A stretch of 64,000 bases of DNA from Bacteroidales bacterium (GTDB lineage: Bacteria > Bacteroidota > Bacteroidia > Bacteroidales > UBA7332), in assembly GCA_028687995.1 (NCBI GenBank), contig JAQTZA010000005.1:124001-188000 (forward strand), given 5' to 3'. Below the pieces are notes generated by a model. That model saw only the letters and a list, made by a program, of their open reading frames with translations. It had not been told where the DNA came from and did not search any database. Shown in pieces: positions 34,441 through 44,659 of this stretch (positions are counted from its first letter, which is position 1; every line of letters starts with the position of its first letter). The translations under genes were made by a program, and so were the position numbers.

Positions 34441-34476
34441 AAAGGAGTACAACCGATAAACCGATTGTACTCCTTT
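34441..34476 (-). terminator. Terminator after carbonic anhydrase
   Basis: AAAGGAGTACAACCG (34441-34455) pairs with CGATTGTACTCCTTT (34462-34476), one mismatch, with A/T runs on both sides. It lies 40 nt beyond the stop on the minus strand. Confidence 0.8.
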
Positions 34477-34516
34477 TATTAGCGCAATTTATTTTCTATT
34501 TCTCTTCGAAAAAGCT

Positions 34517-35143
34517 CTAAATAAGGCGATAAATTTCCATGATATGTTTCAGGATGTCGTCGAAATCGATTTTCAGGTCAATCAATTTGCCACTGTGTAC
34601 ATCAAACACCCAACCGTGAACTGTAATCGCTCGTTCGCTATACGCTTTCTGATAATCGGCTGTTTTAATCACATTCACGCATTGTTCTTGCACATTTAGT
34701 TCTACCAATCGGTCGTATCTATCGTGTTCTTCTTCAATTGAATCGAGTTCCTCTTTGTGTAGACGATAGACATCGCGGATATTGCGTAACCACGGATTGA
34801 GCAACCCTAAGTCTGACGATTCCATTGCCGCTTTTACCCCACCACAATGGTAGTGACCACAAACAATGATGTGCTTCACCTTGAGATATTTAATGGCATA
34901 CGTCACAACGGTTTGTGCATTCAAGTCGTTGTTGGGCACCATGTTGGCGATGTTGCGATGCACGAATACTTCGCCGGGACCAGCTCCCATCAATTCTTCA
35001 GCCGTCACCCGACTATCGGAACATCCGATGTAGAGCACTTCAGGATTCTGACCGTAGGTTAGTTTCTTGAAATAGTCTGCATCCGTTTTCAACTTTTCGG
35101 CTATCCACTCTTCGTTGTTTCTGAAGATCTGTTTGATGTTCAT
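34517..35143 (-). CDS. can: Beta-class carbonic anhydrase
   Basis: The 208-residue enzyme interconverts CO2 and bicarbonate. The zinc ligands are clear: Cys41 in YIGCSDSRV (with the Asp43-Arg45 dyad), and His97 and Cys100 in CGHYHCGGVKAAM. The length is typical of the bacterial beta class. It lies 20 nt downstream of ppc on the same strand and probably shares its transcript, so the enzyme can supply bicarbonate to PEP carboxylase. It is followed by its own terminator. ATG 35143. Confidence 0.93.
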   Translation of the reverse strand: MNIKQIFRNNEEWIAEKLKTDADYFKKLTYGQNPEVLYIGCSDSRVTAEELMGAGPGEVFVHRNIANMVPNNDLNAQTVVTYAIKYLKVKHIIVCGHYHCGGVKAAMESSDLGLLNPWLRNIRDVYRLHKEELDSIEEEHDRYDRLVELNVQEQCVNVIKTADYQKAYSERAITVHGWVFDVHSGKLIDLKIDFDDILKHIMEIYRLI

Positions 35144-35163
35144 ATTTATTTTCTTCTAAAAAT

Positions 35164-37908
35164 TTATCCTGTGAAACCAATCGCACCAGCAATGGCGTTG
35201 ATGCATCTCAATAATTCGAATAGCGCTTTATCAGCTTCTACGGTGTTATCTTCAGCGGAAAATGCTCTCCATTTACGCAACAAATTGACTTGGTGACGGT
35301 GCAAAGGATCCATCGCCTCCGACCGCATGAGAGTCGAATAGTAATGGTTTTCTCTCCGTTGAATGAGCGGTTTATTGAGCAATACATCAATCATCCGACG
35401 GGTACGTTGCAATTCGTCAGCCAATTGAGTAAAGAAAGTCTCACTCTCCTCAAAATCGGACGCTAAGTTAGCATATAATCTGAAAATCTGCTCATCGGAC
35501 GACGTGATACTCGAATCGATATTGGTCAACACGTATCGGATAAAAGGATCAGTCTTTACTGCCAATTTGAGGTGTTCAAATTTCTCCGCATCACTCTTAT
35601 ACATCGCTTCGAGGGTCATTCCCACGCCATACCAACTCGTGATATTGAACCGACATTGGCTCCAACTGAACACCCATGGAATGGCTCGTAAATCGGATAG
35701 ACTTCTTGTGCCAGTTCGTCGCGATGGACGACTACCGATTTTACTCTGCTCGATGGCATCTATCGGCGTTGCTTTTTCGTAAAACTTAATAAAACCCGGT
35801 TGTTGCGTTAACTCTTTGTAAACGACCATGCTCGTGTTTGCCAAATAATTCAGTTCTGGCGAAAGTTCGTGGGCTGGATTAATCTTATTTTGATGAAGCA
35901 ACGTGGCCGAAAGCGTACCGGCAGTTAGTAATTCGATGTTGTAAACGGCGTTGTAATTGTTGGCATATTTTCGTTCGATGGTCTCGCCCTGTTCCGTCAA
36001 ACGGACATCTCCATTGATAGAGCCTGGTGGCAGTGCCTTCAAAAACCAGTGTGTAGGACCAGCACCACGACTAATAGAGCCACCTTTTCCATGAAAAAAG
36101 CGTATCTTAACGTTGTGTTTGCGACCAATCTCCGTCAGTCGAGATTGTGCTTCGTAGAGATACCACTGACTGGCGAAAATACCTCCGTCTTTGTTGCTAT
36201 CGCTGTAACCAATCATCACTTGTTGAAGCATATCTTCTACTCCATCGTGTTGTTGTTGCCATTTCAGGCTGTTTTTGGTAATGGGATGCGATAGAAATTC
36301 ATCGAGAATCTGAGGACTATGGACCAAATCGTCGATGGTTTCGAACAACGGAACAACATGAACTTGCGACGCCAAACCTTCTGAGGTATTGACCATCAAA
36401 CCTGCTTCGCGTTCCAACAGATAAACCACCAACAAATCTGACACATTGCGGGTCATGCTCACAATCAATGAGCCAATTGCCTCATCGCCGTAACGATTGA
36501 TGTGTTTACGGATAATTCGATAGCAATCGATGGATGCTTTCGCTTCGTTCCCCAAATCGATGCTGGGCAAGGTAAACGGACGACTCGAATTTAATTCCCC
36601 ATTGATAAACTGCACACGTTCTTTTAAATTCATTGCTAAAAATGCGGCTCCATCCATTTGTGCAGCATTCATCAACTGCGATACCGCCAGTTCATTGAAC
36701 TGACTATTTTGGCGAATATCCAATTTAGCCAAATGAAATCCAAACGTAACGACCACCCGAATGGCTTCATTCATATCGGAATAGGCAATTTCAGTAGCAC
36801 CAAAATCAATTAACCCATTTCTGAGGACGTGTAAATCTTCGTGTAATTCCGTCGGGATTCGATAATGTAATTCATTTTCGGAGCCTGCAATCAACGGAAT
36901 TTTTACCAACATAAAGTCGATAAATTGCTTGAATGACTCTCCTTTGTAGAGTAATTTGAAACTCTCTTTTTGCTCCTTAATCTGTTGATATAGAGCTGTG
37001 TATTTTTTCTGAAATTCAGTAGAAAGTTTATTGACAGAGATATTGAAACTGAGATTTTTCTGCAATGTCAATAATTCTGTACGACAAACATCAAATGCTT
37101 TTTGACGAAGTTTGAGCAATGTTTTCCGAGTCACTTCGGCTGTCACCAACGGATGACCGTCTCTATCTCCACCCACCCAGTTGCCAAACGATATTCTCGG
37201 AAATTTAGCTGCATCTCGAATCAATTTTTCATCGAATCCGGCATCTTCCCAGGCTTGTATCAGGCGACGATCGTGGAGTTTTATCACTTCTGGAAAAACC
37301 TGCGTCAAATAGTGGGTGATGTTATCCAATTCTGAATCTACATCGGGTTTTTCGGTGTAAACATCGGACGTTCTCCAAATGCGGTGCAACGAAATTTTGA
37401 TGCTGTTTCTAATCTCTTTTTGCTCCATTTTGCTGTACATCTGATTCTCGCGTTTCACCATCAAGAGATAGAGATTGCGCAAATGCTCGAGCATGACTGT
37501 CCGTTTCGCTTCGGTAGGATGCGCCGTCAGTACCGGTTCTACGTGAATATCGGCTAATTTCGATGCAATCTCTTCGGGCGAAATGCCATTTTCTTTGAGC
37601 AGTTGCAGGTTATACGACCAAAGTCCGTTGATGCCAGCCATAGACTTTTCGCTCTCTTTTTTTCGGCGATTCTGTACCGCCCCATTCACTTCAACAATAT
37701 TCAACAACTGAAAACAGGTAGAATAGAGTTGCAAATGCTTTTCGGTGAAACTTTTATGTTGAAAATCCGTGGAGGAGATCCAAGGAATATCGTTTGCCAA
37801 TTCTGTTTCGCCCGATTCGATCATCACCTCTTTAAAGCAAATCAGGAGAAATTCGAGATCGTCGTACACTTTGGATAATTTGGATTGTACAAGTTCTAAT
37901 GTTGTCAT
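35164..37908 (-). CDS. ppc: Phosphoenolpyruvate carboxylase
   Basis: The 914-residue enzyme forms oxaloacetate from PEP and bicarbonate. Catalytic stretches are intact: LTAHPTEAKRTVMLEHLR near residue 133 (catalytic His), GGDRDGHPLVT, MIGYSDSNKDGG, FFHGKGGSISRGAGPTH (glycine loop) and GSRPSRR with WVFSWSQCR. The C-terminus is AIAGAIGFTG, whereas many PEPCs end NTG. The gene starts 82 nt after kdpE on the same strand, but its role is metabolic. It is probably transcribed with the carbonic anhydrase gene. ATG 37908. Confidence 0.95.
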   Translation of the reverse strand: MTTLELVQSKLSKVYDDLEFLLICFKEVMIESGETELANDIPWISSTDFQHKSFTEKHLQLYSTCFQLLNIVEVNGAVQNRRKKESEKSMAGINGLWSYNLQLLKENGISPEEIASKLADIHVEPVLTAHPTEAKRTVMLEHLRNLYLLMVKRENQMYSKMEQKEIRNSIKISLHRIWRTSDVYTEKPDVDSELDNITHYLTQVFPEVIKLHDRRLIQAWEDAGFDEKLIRDAAKFPRISFGNWVGGDRDGHPLVTAEVTRKTLLKLRQKAFDVCRTELLTLQKNLSFNISVNKLSTEFQKKYTALYQQIKEQKESFKLLYKGESFKQFIDFMLVKIPLIAGSENELHYRIPTELHEDLHVLRNGLIDFGATEIAYSDMNEAIRVVVTFGFHLAKLDIRQNSQFNELAVSQLMNAAQMDGAAFLAMNLKERVQFINGELNSSRPFTLPSIDLGNEAKASIDCYRIIRKHINRYGDEAIGSLIVSMTRNVSDLLVVYLLEREAGLMVNTSEGLASQVHVVPLFETIDDLVHSPQILDEFLSHPITKNSLKWQQQHDGVEDMLQQVMIGYSDSNKDGGIFASQWYLYEAQSRLTEIGRKHNVKIRFFHGKGGSISRGAGPTHWFLKALPPGSINGDVRLTEQGETIERKYANNYNAVYNIELLTAGTLSATLLHQNKINPAHELSPELNYLANTSMVVYKELTQQPGFIKFYEKATPIDAIEQSKIGSRPSRRTGTRSLSDLRAIPWVFSWSQCRFNITSWYGVGMTLEAMYKSDAEKFEHLKLAVKTDPFIRYVLTNIDSSITSSDEQIFRLYANLASDFEESETFFTQLADELQRTRRMIDVLLNKPLIQRRENHYYSTLMRSEAMDPLHRHQVNLLRKWRAFSAEDNTVEADKALFELLRCINAIAGAIGFTG

Positions 37909-37990
37909 ATTTGATAATCAGTTTCAAATTAAACAGCAGGACGGGGGATTTGTTTAAAGTGGAATAAAAAAGAGAGGTTGATAAAGCGCT

Positions 37991-38686
37991 TTACTCCGCC
38001 ACCACCTTCAGCCGGTATCCGACGCCGGGCTCAGTAATTAATATTTGAGGAATAGATGGATTTCGCTCGATTTTCTTTCGGATCTGTGCTACATGAACCC
38101 GCAATATCTGATAGTTTTCTGAATAATGAATGCCCCAAATCTCTTTGATAATGTAGTTGTGGGTCAACACTCGCCCGGCAAATTTAATCATCAACACCAG
38201 AATTGAATATTCAATCGCAGTCAGTTTCACCTCGATATTTTCCGATTTGACGATGCGAGTATTCAGATCGACATAGAGATTTGCTGAGCTAAACGTGGGA
38301 GATTCATCCAACTTAAAGGAGCGGCGCAAAGCCACCCGGATGCGAGCCAGCAGTTCGCCGGTGTTAAAAGGTTTGGTGATATAATCGTCGGCGCCACTGT
38401 CCAAAGCCGTTATTTTGGCCTCTTCATCATCTTGCACCGTCAGCACGATAACGGGCACTCTCGTCCACTCCCTCAACTGATGCAACACCGACATTCCGTT
38501 ATGGTCGGGCAATCCCAAATCGAGCAACACCACATCGGGATGATTCATCGACACAGAAAGAAGGCCGTCTTTGCCATTTTCCGCATCAAAAACCTTATAT
38601 TCATTGGCTTCCAACGACATTCGGAGGAGCCGCCTGATCTGTGGTTCGTCGTCGATAATCAGAATCTTATATTTATTGTTGTCCAT
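37991..38686 (-). CDS. kdpE: Response regulator KdpE (OmpR family)
   Basis: The 231-residue protein has a receiver domain (IDDEP with the acidic pair, phospho-acceptor Asp56 in VVLLDLGLPD, DYITKPF) and a C-terminal winged helix (LTAIEYSILVLMIKFAGRVLTHNYI and VHVAQIRKKIERNPSIPQILITEPGVGYRL, each in parts). It activates kdp operon transcription when phosphorylated by KdpD. The ATG at 38686 starts the receiver domain, and a longer frame from 38704 is rejected. It overlaps the end of kdpD by 14 nt. Confidence 0.95.
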   Translation of the reverse strand: MDNNKYKILIIDDEPQIRRLLRMSLEANEYKVFDAENGKDGLLSVSMNHPDVVLLDLGLPDHNGMSVLHQLREWTRVPVIVLTVQDDEEAKITALDSGADDYITKPFNTGELLARIRVALRRSFKLDESPTFSSANLYVDLNTRIVKSENIEVKLTAIEYSILVLMIKFAGRVLTHNYIIKEIWGIHYSENYQILRVHVAQIRKKIERNPSIPQILITEPGVGYRLKVVAE

Positions 38687-41345
38687 GATCTTGTTCGGTA
38701 TCAAGTGTTATCTTAAAGAGGAGACCTCCTTCAGGTTTGTTTGTCGCAGTGATTGTGCCATTGTGGGCATCAATAATGGCTTTAGTGATGGTCAGTCCCA
38801 GACCGGTGCCACCACTTTTCGACCCGGGCACCCGATAAAATTTCTCAAATAGTTTGTCCAAGGCATCAACCGGCACACCGCTACCATTGTCTGCTATCTC
38901 CATCTCCATCTGATGTTGATCATTCATTTTTACCTGAATATCAATTCTACTCGTTGGAGGCGTATAGCTAACCGCATTGTGTAAGATATTGATAATTGCC
39001 TGTTTAAACCAATTGATATCGATTTTAATCATTGGTAGATTGTCTTCGATATGCAGATTGATTGGTTGAGGCACTTTCTCTTTCTCCAATTCATTGAGCA
39101 CAATTCCCAACAAATCGCCGGCTTCGTACATCTGCAAATTTAGAGATAAATAGCCCGATTCGATGCGCGACATGTCCAGAATATTTTCGACCAACACATT
39201 AAGGCGCATGGCTGCCGAGTTGAGCTCTTCGCCGATCTGTTTGATGGATTCCGGTTTCGAAGCTGTATTCTTATCATTCATATTCGACACGGCAGTCGTA
39301 ATCACCGAAATAGGGGTGCGAAGCTCGTGCGAAACACTGTTTAACACGGTTTGAAATAGCTTTTGCGATTCGGTATAGATCTGTTTTCGTTTGTTCTCGT
39401 CGATGTTGATTTCCCGTTGTAGTGATGAGGTGATTTGCGATATAAAAGATCGCAGCAGAATGATTTTTTCTTGTGGTAATTTGCTGTTATGATCAAATCT
39501 TATCCCCAATACCCCGATGATACCTTCACGCGAAATGAGTGGGAAATACTGCAATTCGGCATACGGCAATGTGTTAGTGAAATGGCCGGCTTGCTTTTTG
39601 TTTTCGTACGTCCAGTTGGCTACAGAAAACTCTTTGTCGTTGAAAAAAGTTCCATTGCCAAAAAAACGATTATCAAGCTTGGCATTCCCCTTCTCTTTCA
39701 GGTAAATAATCCCATCGGCATCGAAATGTTTGTTTAGTTCTTTCCGGGTCATATTCACCACTTCTTTGATGGACGAAGCGTTGTTGAGCGCTTCCAAAAT
39801 GGAGAAAAGCACCGAAAGATTGTCTTGGCTTTTTTGCAAAACTGACTGACTCTTTCGAATGCGATTAATAAGCGATCCTCCCGTCATGGCAATGAAGAAA
39901 TTGGCAAGCAGGGCAATAATATCATGAATATTATTGATGTGAAAGGTGAAAATAGGAGGAATGAAAAAGAAATTCCAGATGAGTGAACTCAACAATGCGG
40001 CTATGAATATCGGAAATCGCCCGACCGTGAGTGACAAACTGGCGATGCCCAATAAGAAAAACAGACCGACAGATTGATAACCAATGATGTTTCTGAGGGG
40101 GAAACTGATGCCGGCAATCAACAGGATCGTTAAAGCAGCATTGATATACTCTTTGTATTTCGATTTTCGCTCCGGAATTTTCCAAAATGAAGTGTGTCGA
40201 TGAGTGCTTTTATCGGCTTTAACAACATATATATCAATATTCTCGCTGTTTTTTAGCAACCTATCTACAATGCTGCCGCCATTGAGGTAATTGTGTAAAG
40301 GGTGTTCGTTGGTTTTTCCTATCACTATCTGCGTGACGTTGTATTGAATGGCAACCTTTAGCAATCCCGACACTACGTCATTATCGACCACATGAATGAT
40401 CTTAGCGCCCAATTCTTTTGCCATATTCTGATTTCGGAGCAAATTATCCTGCGCTTTTTTAGATAATGTATTGCCCAAATCGATGCTGACGGCAATCCAT
40501 TGTGCACCGAGGTTGAAGGCCATCCGACGCGTCCACCGGATCAGTTTTTGCGACGATGGACTCGGACCGACTGCCACCATTAGTTTTTCAGTTGTTTTCC
40601 AGGTGGCGAATATGTTTTTGGCCCGCATATAGTCGAGCATATCAATATCCACCCGTTCGGCGGTGAAACGGAGGGCGATTTCGCGCAACGCATGTAGGTT
40701 GCCTTTTCGGAAGAAGTTCATCGTTGCTGCGTGAGCTTTCTCCGGCACATAGACTTTGCCTTCCGACATCCGCTTCAGTAATTCATCGGGTGTGATGTCG
40801 ATCAGTTCAATTTCGGCACTTTGCAGCAATGAGTCGGGCACGGTTTCGTGAATCTTTACGCCGGTCACTTCGGTCACCGTTTCGGTGCGACTTTCGAGGT
40901 GCTGCACGTTGAGGGTCGTGTAAACGTCAATTCCCTGACGCAGCAGTTCCTGCACATCCTGATAGCGTTTGATGTGGCGACTTTCGGGAATGTTGCTGTG
41001 CGCCAATTCATCGACCAAAACCACTTTCGGATTTCGCTCCAAGATGGCATCCAGATTCATCTCTTCGAGCAATACATCGCGGTAGATCCGCTGGAATCGT
41101 GGAATGATTTCCAGATCTTCAGTAAGTTGTACCGTCTCCCTCCGGCCATGCGTTTCGACGTATCCGACCACAATATCCACACCCTCCGCTTTGGCTTGAT
41201 GAGCGGCTTTGAGCATCGCATACGTTTTGCCTGCACCTGCGCACATGCCCAGAAATACACGCAATTTTCCTCTTCGAAAATTCTCCTCTTCTATCTTAAT
41301 AGTTTTGAGAATTTCATCCGGATTGGGTCGGAAATCGTCGTTCAT
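38673..41345 (-). CDS. kdpD: Sensor histidine kinase KdpD
   Basis: The 890-residue sensor has every expected domain. The N-terminal KdpD domain carries a Walker A GMCAGAGKT at residues 33-41, followed by VDELAHSNIP. A UspA-like domain spans about 250-370, a four-helix DUF4118 segment about 400-500, and a GAF-like region about 520-650. The dimerisation/phosphoacceptor helix has His673 in SHELRTPIS, and an HATPase domain carries NILHNAVSYTPP, DNGSGVP and GTGLGLTI. It senses K+ limitation at the inner membrane. In other bacteria c-di-AMP binds the UspA domain of KdpD, and cdaA is present in this window. It starts 3 nt after the KdpD-like fragment. Confidence 0.95.
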   Translation of the reverse strand: MNDDFRPNPDEILKTIKIEEENFRRGKLRVFLGMCAGAGKTYAMLKAAHQAKAEGVDIVVGYVETHGRRETVQLTEDLEIIPRFQRIYRDVLLEEMNLDAILERNPKVVLVDELAHSNIPESRHIKRYQDVQELLRQGIDVYTTLNVQHLESRTETVTEVTGVKIHETVPDSLLQSAEIELIDITPDELLKRMSEGKVYVPEKAHAATMNFFRKGNLHALREIALRFTAERVDIDMLDYMRAKNIFATWKTTEKLMVAVGPSPSSQKLIRWTRRMAFNLGAQWIAVSIDLGNTLSKKAQDNLLRNQNMAKELGAKIIHVVDNDVVSGLLKVAIQYNVTQIVIGKTNEHPLHNYLNGGSIVDRLLKNSENIDIYVVKADKSTHRHTSFWKIPERKSKYKEYINAALTILLIAGISFPLRNIIGYQSVGLFFLLGIASLSLTVGRFPIFIAALLSSLIWNFFFIPPIFTFHINNIHDIIALLANFFIAMTGGSLINRIRKSQSVLQKSQDNLSVLFSILEALNNASSIKEVVNMTRKELNKHFDADGIIYLKEKGNAKLDNRFFGNGTFFNDKEFSVANWTYENKKQAGHFTNTLPYAELQYFPLISREGIIGVLGIRFDHNSKLPQEKIILLRSFISQITSSLQREINIDENKRKQIYTESQKLFQTVLNSVSHELRTPISVITTAVSNMNDKNTASKPESIKQIGEELNSAAMRLNVLVENILDMSRIESGYLSLNLQMYEAGDLLGIVLNELEKEKVPQPINLHIEDNLPMIKIDINWFKQAIINILHNAVSYTPPTSRIDIQVKMNDQHQMEMEIADNGSGVPVDALDKLFEKFYRVPGSKSGGTGLGLTITKAIIDAHNGTITATNKPEGGLLFKITLDTEQDHGQQ

Positions 41346-41348
41346 TTT

Positions 41349-41861
41349 CTATTTTTTATCGGTTGTCATCCATTTGATTTCTGCCATGTTTAGCATTTCC
41401 AGAATTAATTCTTGGGTAAACCTGTTCTGTATATCAATTAATTTGGCGTTGGATTCTATTTTGCTAATATTCAAGGTCGTAATAACACCAATATTTTTAG
41501 ACAAAAGAACAATGATGTCTTCGGCACGACGCATCAAACGGTAGTTGCATATATAGCAGTGTTCCATCTCCTCCATTACCACAAAGGCCGGATTTCTCTT
41601 GATGATCGCTGATAAATCTGGTTCAATATTTCTATTCTCGAATAATTCTGGATTCGTTTCAAATTCGTTCAGGTGGTCAACAAGAGTTGAGTTTTGGCAA
41701 CCAATACAGATATCCTCGTTGTTTAACCCAAGTATGGGTAGTTCCGATAACAGTTTCTCTGCAATCTGTTCCACCTCCACATTAGTAATAAAAACGATTA
41801 ACCGACCCACCTTTGCATCGTTCGCAAAGATATTTCTCTCCCGACTCGAATAATCCTTCAT
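41349..41861 (-). CDS. Degenerate KdpD N-terminal-domain paralogue lacking the P-loop
   Basis: The 170-residue protein aligns without gaps to the N-terminal domain of the adjacent KdpD. Residues 83-137 (starting LSAIIKRNP, ending TTLNISKIES) match KdpD residues 98-152 with 23 identities in 55 positions by my count. At the position of GMCAGAGKT it has ITNVEVEQI, so nucleotide binding by a P-loop is lost. The Usp, membrane and kinase domains are absent. The ATG at 41861 overlaps the kdpC stop codon (TGATG), and kdpD starts 3 nt after its stop, so it is firmly inside the operon. A GTG one codon upstream is the alternative start. A regulatory or decoy role is inferred. Confidence 0.75.
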   Translation of the reverse strand: MKDYSSRERNIFANDAKVGRLIVFITNVEVEQIAEKLLSELPILGLNNEDICIGCQNSTLVDHLNEFETNPELFENRNIEPDLSAIIKRNPAFVVMEEMEHCYICNYRLMRRAEDIIVLLSKNIGVITTLNISKIESNAKLIDIQNRFTQELILEMLNMAEIKWMTTDKK

Positions 41862-42448
41862 CACTTTTTGCTTTTGAACCGGTTGTCAATCATTAGATTC
41901 AAAAGCAACACATTTACCCTGGGTTCACCCAATAAAAACCATTGGCGTGATTCAACCATTTGATCTACACATTGGGTGAGTTGCACCCCTTCATCAGATG
42001 TCAGGTGTCGAGCTGTCGCAATGCGGTTGATTTGTAGTTTGGCAGCCGATACCGAAATGTGAGGATCGAGACCGCTTCCCGATGCAAAAAGCATATCGGA
42101 AGGCACTACCACACTTTGCGGCAGTCGATTATTCATCAAAAATAGCGATTTTCGCTCAATTATTTGTCGTTTTAATTTTTCGCTTGTGACAGATAAATTA
42201 CTGGCTCCCGAAGGCATAGACGAATAGCCTGATGCCGATGGCCGCGAGTTGAAATAGATGGCTGTGTCGAACGCTTGCCCGATCAGTTCCGAACCAATCA
42301 CCACGTTCTCTTTTGTGATAAGGCTTCCATTGGCTTCTTTGGCAAAAAAACCTTGGGCGATGCCCGTCACTACCAGCGGATAAATGACTCCGGTAAGCAG
42401 TGTCATACTGAAGAATAGTTTCAGCGCGATAAAAAATTGAGTTCTCAT
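41861..42448 (-). CDS. kdpC: K+-transporting ATPase subunit C
   Basis: The 195-residue protein has one N-terminal membrane helix (FFIALKLFFSMTLLTGVIYP) and a periplasmic domain with the family text FNSRPSASGYSSMPSGASNLS (in parts) and ASGSGLDPHISVSAAKLQ. KdpC stabilises the KdpFABC complex and influences ATP affinity. The ATG at 42448 (MRTQFF) is chosen over an upstream frame start at 42484. About 109 nt separate it from kdpB, a spacer that contains a copy of the CTCTGCG dispersed repeat. The stop overlaps the start of the KdpD-like gene. Confidence 0.93.
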   Translation of the reverse strand: MRTQFFIALKLFFSMTLLTGVIYPLVVTGIAQGFFAKEANGSLITKENVVIGSELIGQAFDTAIYFNSRPSASGYSSMPSGASNLSVTSEKLKRQIIERKSLFLMNNRLPQSVVVPSDMLFASGSGLDPHISVSAAKLQINRIATARHLTSDEGVQLTQCVDQMVESRQWFLLGEPRVNVLLLNLMIDNRFKSKK

Positions 42449-42531
42449 TAGAATAAATATTAAAATTGTGAACCGATTGTACAAAAGCCTCTGCGAACTC
42501 CCGCTACTCGGGATGTTCCATTTGCGAATTA

Positions 42532-42554
42532 CTCTGCGTACTCTGCGGTAAAAC
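42532..42554. repeat. Dispersed CTCTGCG repeat in the kdpB-kdpC spacer
   Basis: The spacer reads CTCTGCGTACTCTGCGGTAAAAC (in part). A related unit is found at 61860-61911 in the murG-murC region. The spacer is unusually long for this operon. Confidence 0.5.
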
Positions 42555-42557
42555 GTT

Positions 42558-44645
42558 TTACACCAAATGCAGAAAATTAATAATCAAATCTATCGCCTTG
42601 ATACCCAGAAATGGCACAACCACTCCACCCAGTCCGTAAACCAATAGGTTTCTGGATAAAATGGAGGATGCACCCAGAGGACGATATTTCACTCCCTTGA
42701 GGGCCAATGGTATGAGTCCAACAATAATCAGCGCATTGAAAATAATTGAGCTGAGTATTGCGCTTTCGGGCGACTGTAGGTGCATAATGTTTAATGCCGA
42801 AAGTGGTCCTTGCTGCATGTTGAAGGCATAAAGTCCGGCAAAAATGGCAGGAATTACTGCGAAATATTTCGCAATATCGTTTGCAATACTGAAGGTGGTG
42901 AGGGCTCCTCTGGTCATCAGTAGTTGTTTTCCGGTTTCCACCACCTCAATCAGTTTGGTCGGATTACTATCTAAATCGACCATATTGCCGGCCTCGCGGG
43001 CGGCTTGCGTTCCAGTATTCATTGCCACACCCACATCTGCCTGTGCCAGAGCCGGAGCATCGTTGGTGCCATCGCCCACCATCGCCACCAGACGACCTTC
43101 CGATTGTTCCTGCCTGATTCTCCTTAATTTATCTTCGGGTTTGGCTTCGGCAATAAAGTCATCGACACCCGCTTCGGCAGCAATTGCAGCCGCAGTCAAG
43201 GCATTATCGCCGGTGATCATCACGGTTTTTATACCCATTTTCCGCATTTGTGCAAATCGTTCGCGAATACCTCCTTTTACAATATCTTTTAGGACAATGA
43301 GACCGATTATTTTTCCATCTTCTGCTACGGTAAGAGGGGTAGAGCCCTCTTTTGCCGTATTGATAGCCGCTTTGTCAATCTCTTCCGGCATGGGATTTCC
43401 CAACGATAACACATATTTCTTCACCGATTCGGAAGCGCCTTTGCGAATGGATTTTACCAGTATATCGTTTTCGTACAAATCGATTCCACTGATACGAGTT
43501 TGCGCAGTGAATGGAATATTCTCGATGCGGAATTTAGCTAAATCTCTCCCTCTGATATTGAATTTTTCTTTTGCCAGAATAACAATCGAACGTCCTTCGG
43601 GGGTATCGTCTGAGAGCGATGCCAATTGTGAAACCTCCGCCAAATGCTCTTGAGTAATACTGTTTGCAGCGACAAAATCGCTCGCCATACGATTGCCAAG
43701 CGTGATCGTTCCGGTTTTGTCCAGAAGTAACACGTCGATGTCGCCGGCAGCTTCTACCGCTTTGCCGCTTTTAGCAATGATATTCTTACTCACCAATCTG
43801 TCCATACCACTAATGCCAATGGCGCTGAGCAATCCTCCGATAGTAGTAGGAATCAGGCATACAAGCAGCGCAACGAGAATGGGTAAATCGATATTGAGAT
43901 TACTGCCCGAAACCGCTTCACTGTATGTGGCAAACGAATAGAGCGTGGCTACTGCCAGCAAGAAAATGATCGTCAGACCCGACAACAGAATGGTTAATGC
44001 CAATTCGTTCGGTGTTTTTTTTCGTTTAGCACCTTCTACCAGCGCAATCATTTTATCCAGAAACGACTTCCCAACTTCGGAGGTGATCTCCACCACGATC
44101 CTGTCGCTCAACACTTTAGTGCCACCGGTCACTGCGCTTCTATCTCCTCCGCTTTCGCGGATAACGGGAGCCGACTCACCCGTGATGGCTGACTCATCAA
44201 CGGTCGCAATTCCTTCCACTACTTCCCCGTCCGATGGGATGGTGTCGTCAACTTCACAGATCACCCGATCACCCATCTTCAATTCTGTGGAAAGCACCTG
44301 CACCTCACCGCCATCAACTATCTTTCGGGCAAATGTTTTAGTTTTTAGCTTTTTAAGAGATTCGGCCTGCGCCTTTCCCCGTCCTTCGGCCAATGCTTCT
44401 GCGAAATTGGCAAACAACGTGGTAAACCACAACCAAATCCCGATTTGCAATGTAAATCGAGAGAAATGACCATTCAATCCCTCTTCGATCAATAGTAGTG
44501 ATACCAAAATGGAACCGACAAAGACAATAAACATGACCGGATTCTTGATTTGAACCATCGGATTTAGTTTGATCAGCGATTCTTTCAGCGCATTCAACAC
44601 AATCTGTTTCTGAAACAATTTGTTGTGTTTATTTTTAGTTGACAT
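42558..44645 (-). CDS. kdpB: K+-transporting P-type ATPase subunit B
   Basis: The 695-residue catalytic subunit hydrolyses ATP to drive K+ uptake. Motifs present: [16 protein letters not shown] (actuator), phosphorylated Asp309 in [14 protein letters not shown], and [20 protein letters not shown]. The membrane helices start near residues 37, 66, 218 and 250, with the last three at the C-terminus. All expected catalytic residues are seen. It lies 14 nt downstream of kdpA. ATG 44645. Confidence 0.96.
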   Translation of the reverse strand: MSTKNKHNKLFQKQIVLNALKESLIKLNPMVQIKNPVMFIVFVGSILVSLLLIEEGLNGHFSRFTLQIGIWLWFTTLFANFAEALAEGRGKAQAESLKKLKTKTFARKIVDGGEVQVLSTELKMGDRVICEVDDTIPSDGEVVEGIATVDESAITGESAPVIRESGGDRSAVTGGTKVLSDRIVVEITSEVGKSFLDKMIALVEGAKRKKTPNELALTILLSGLTIIFLLAVATLYSFATYSEAVSGSNLNIDLPILVALLVCLIPTTIGGLLSAIGISGMDRLVSKNIIAKSGKAVEAAGDIDVLLLDKTGTITLGNRMASDFVAANSITQEHLAEVSQLASLSDDTPEGRSIVILAKEKFNIRGRDLAKFRIENIPFTAQTRISGIDLYENDILVKSIRKGASESVKKYVLSLGNPMPEEIDKAAINTAKEGSTPLTVAEDGKIIGLIVLKDIVKGGIRERFAQMRKMGIKTVMITGDNALTAAAIAAEAGVDDFIAEAKPEDKLRRIRQEQSEGRLVAMVGDGTNDAPALAQADVGVAMNTGTQAAREAGNMVDLDSNPTKLIEVVETGKQLLMTRGALTTFSIANDIAKYFAVIPAIFAGLYAFNMQQGPLSALNIMHLQSPESAILSSIIFNALIIVGLIPLALKGVKYRPLGASSILSRNLLVYGLGGVVVPFLGIKAIDLIINFLHLV

Positions 44646-44659
44646 ATTCGTAGTATGGT

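Larger units (their letters stand above)
33855..34516. other. Gene-free spacer with inverted repeats and REP-like hairpins
   Basis: The 662-base spacer carries two 37-nt inverted arms, three small tetraloop hairpins or similar, one 90-bp repeat copy and the carbonic anhydrase terminator. No coding frame with plausible composition or signals was found. Confidence 0.6.

Noticed and set aside
43945..44469. 174-codon plus-strand frame opposite kdpB
   Set aside because: Antisense to the conserved actuator region of KdpB. The Ser/Pro-rich product has no family resemblance.
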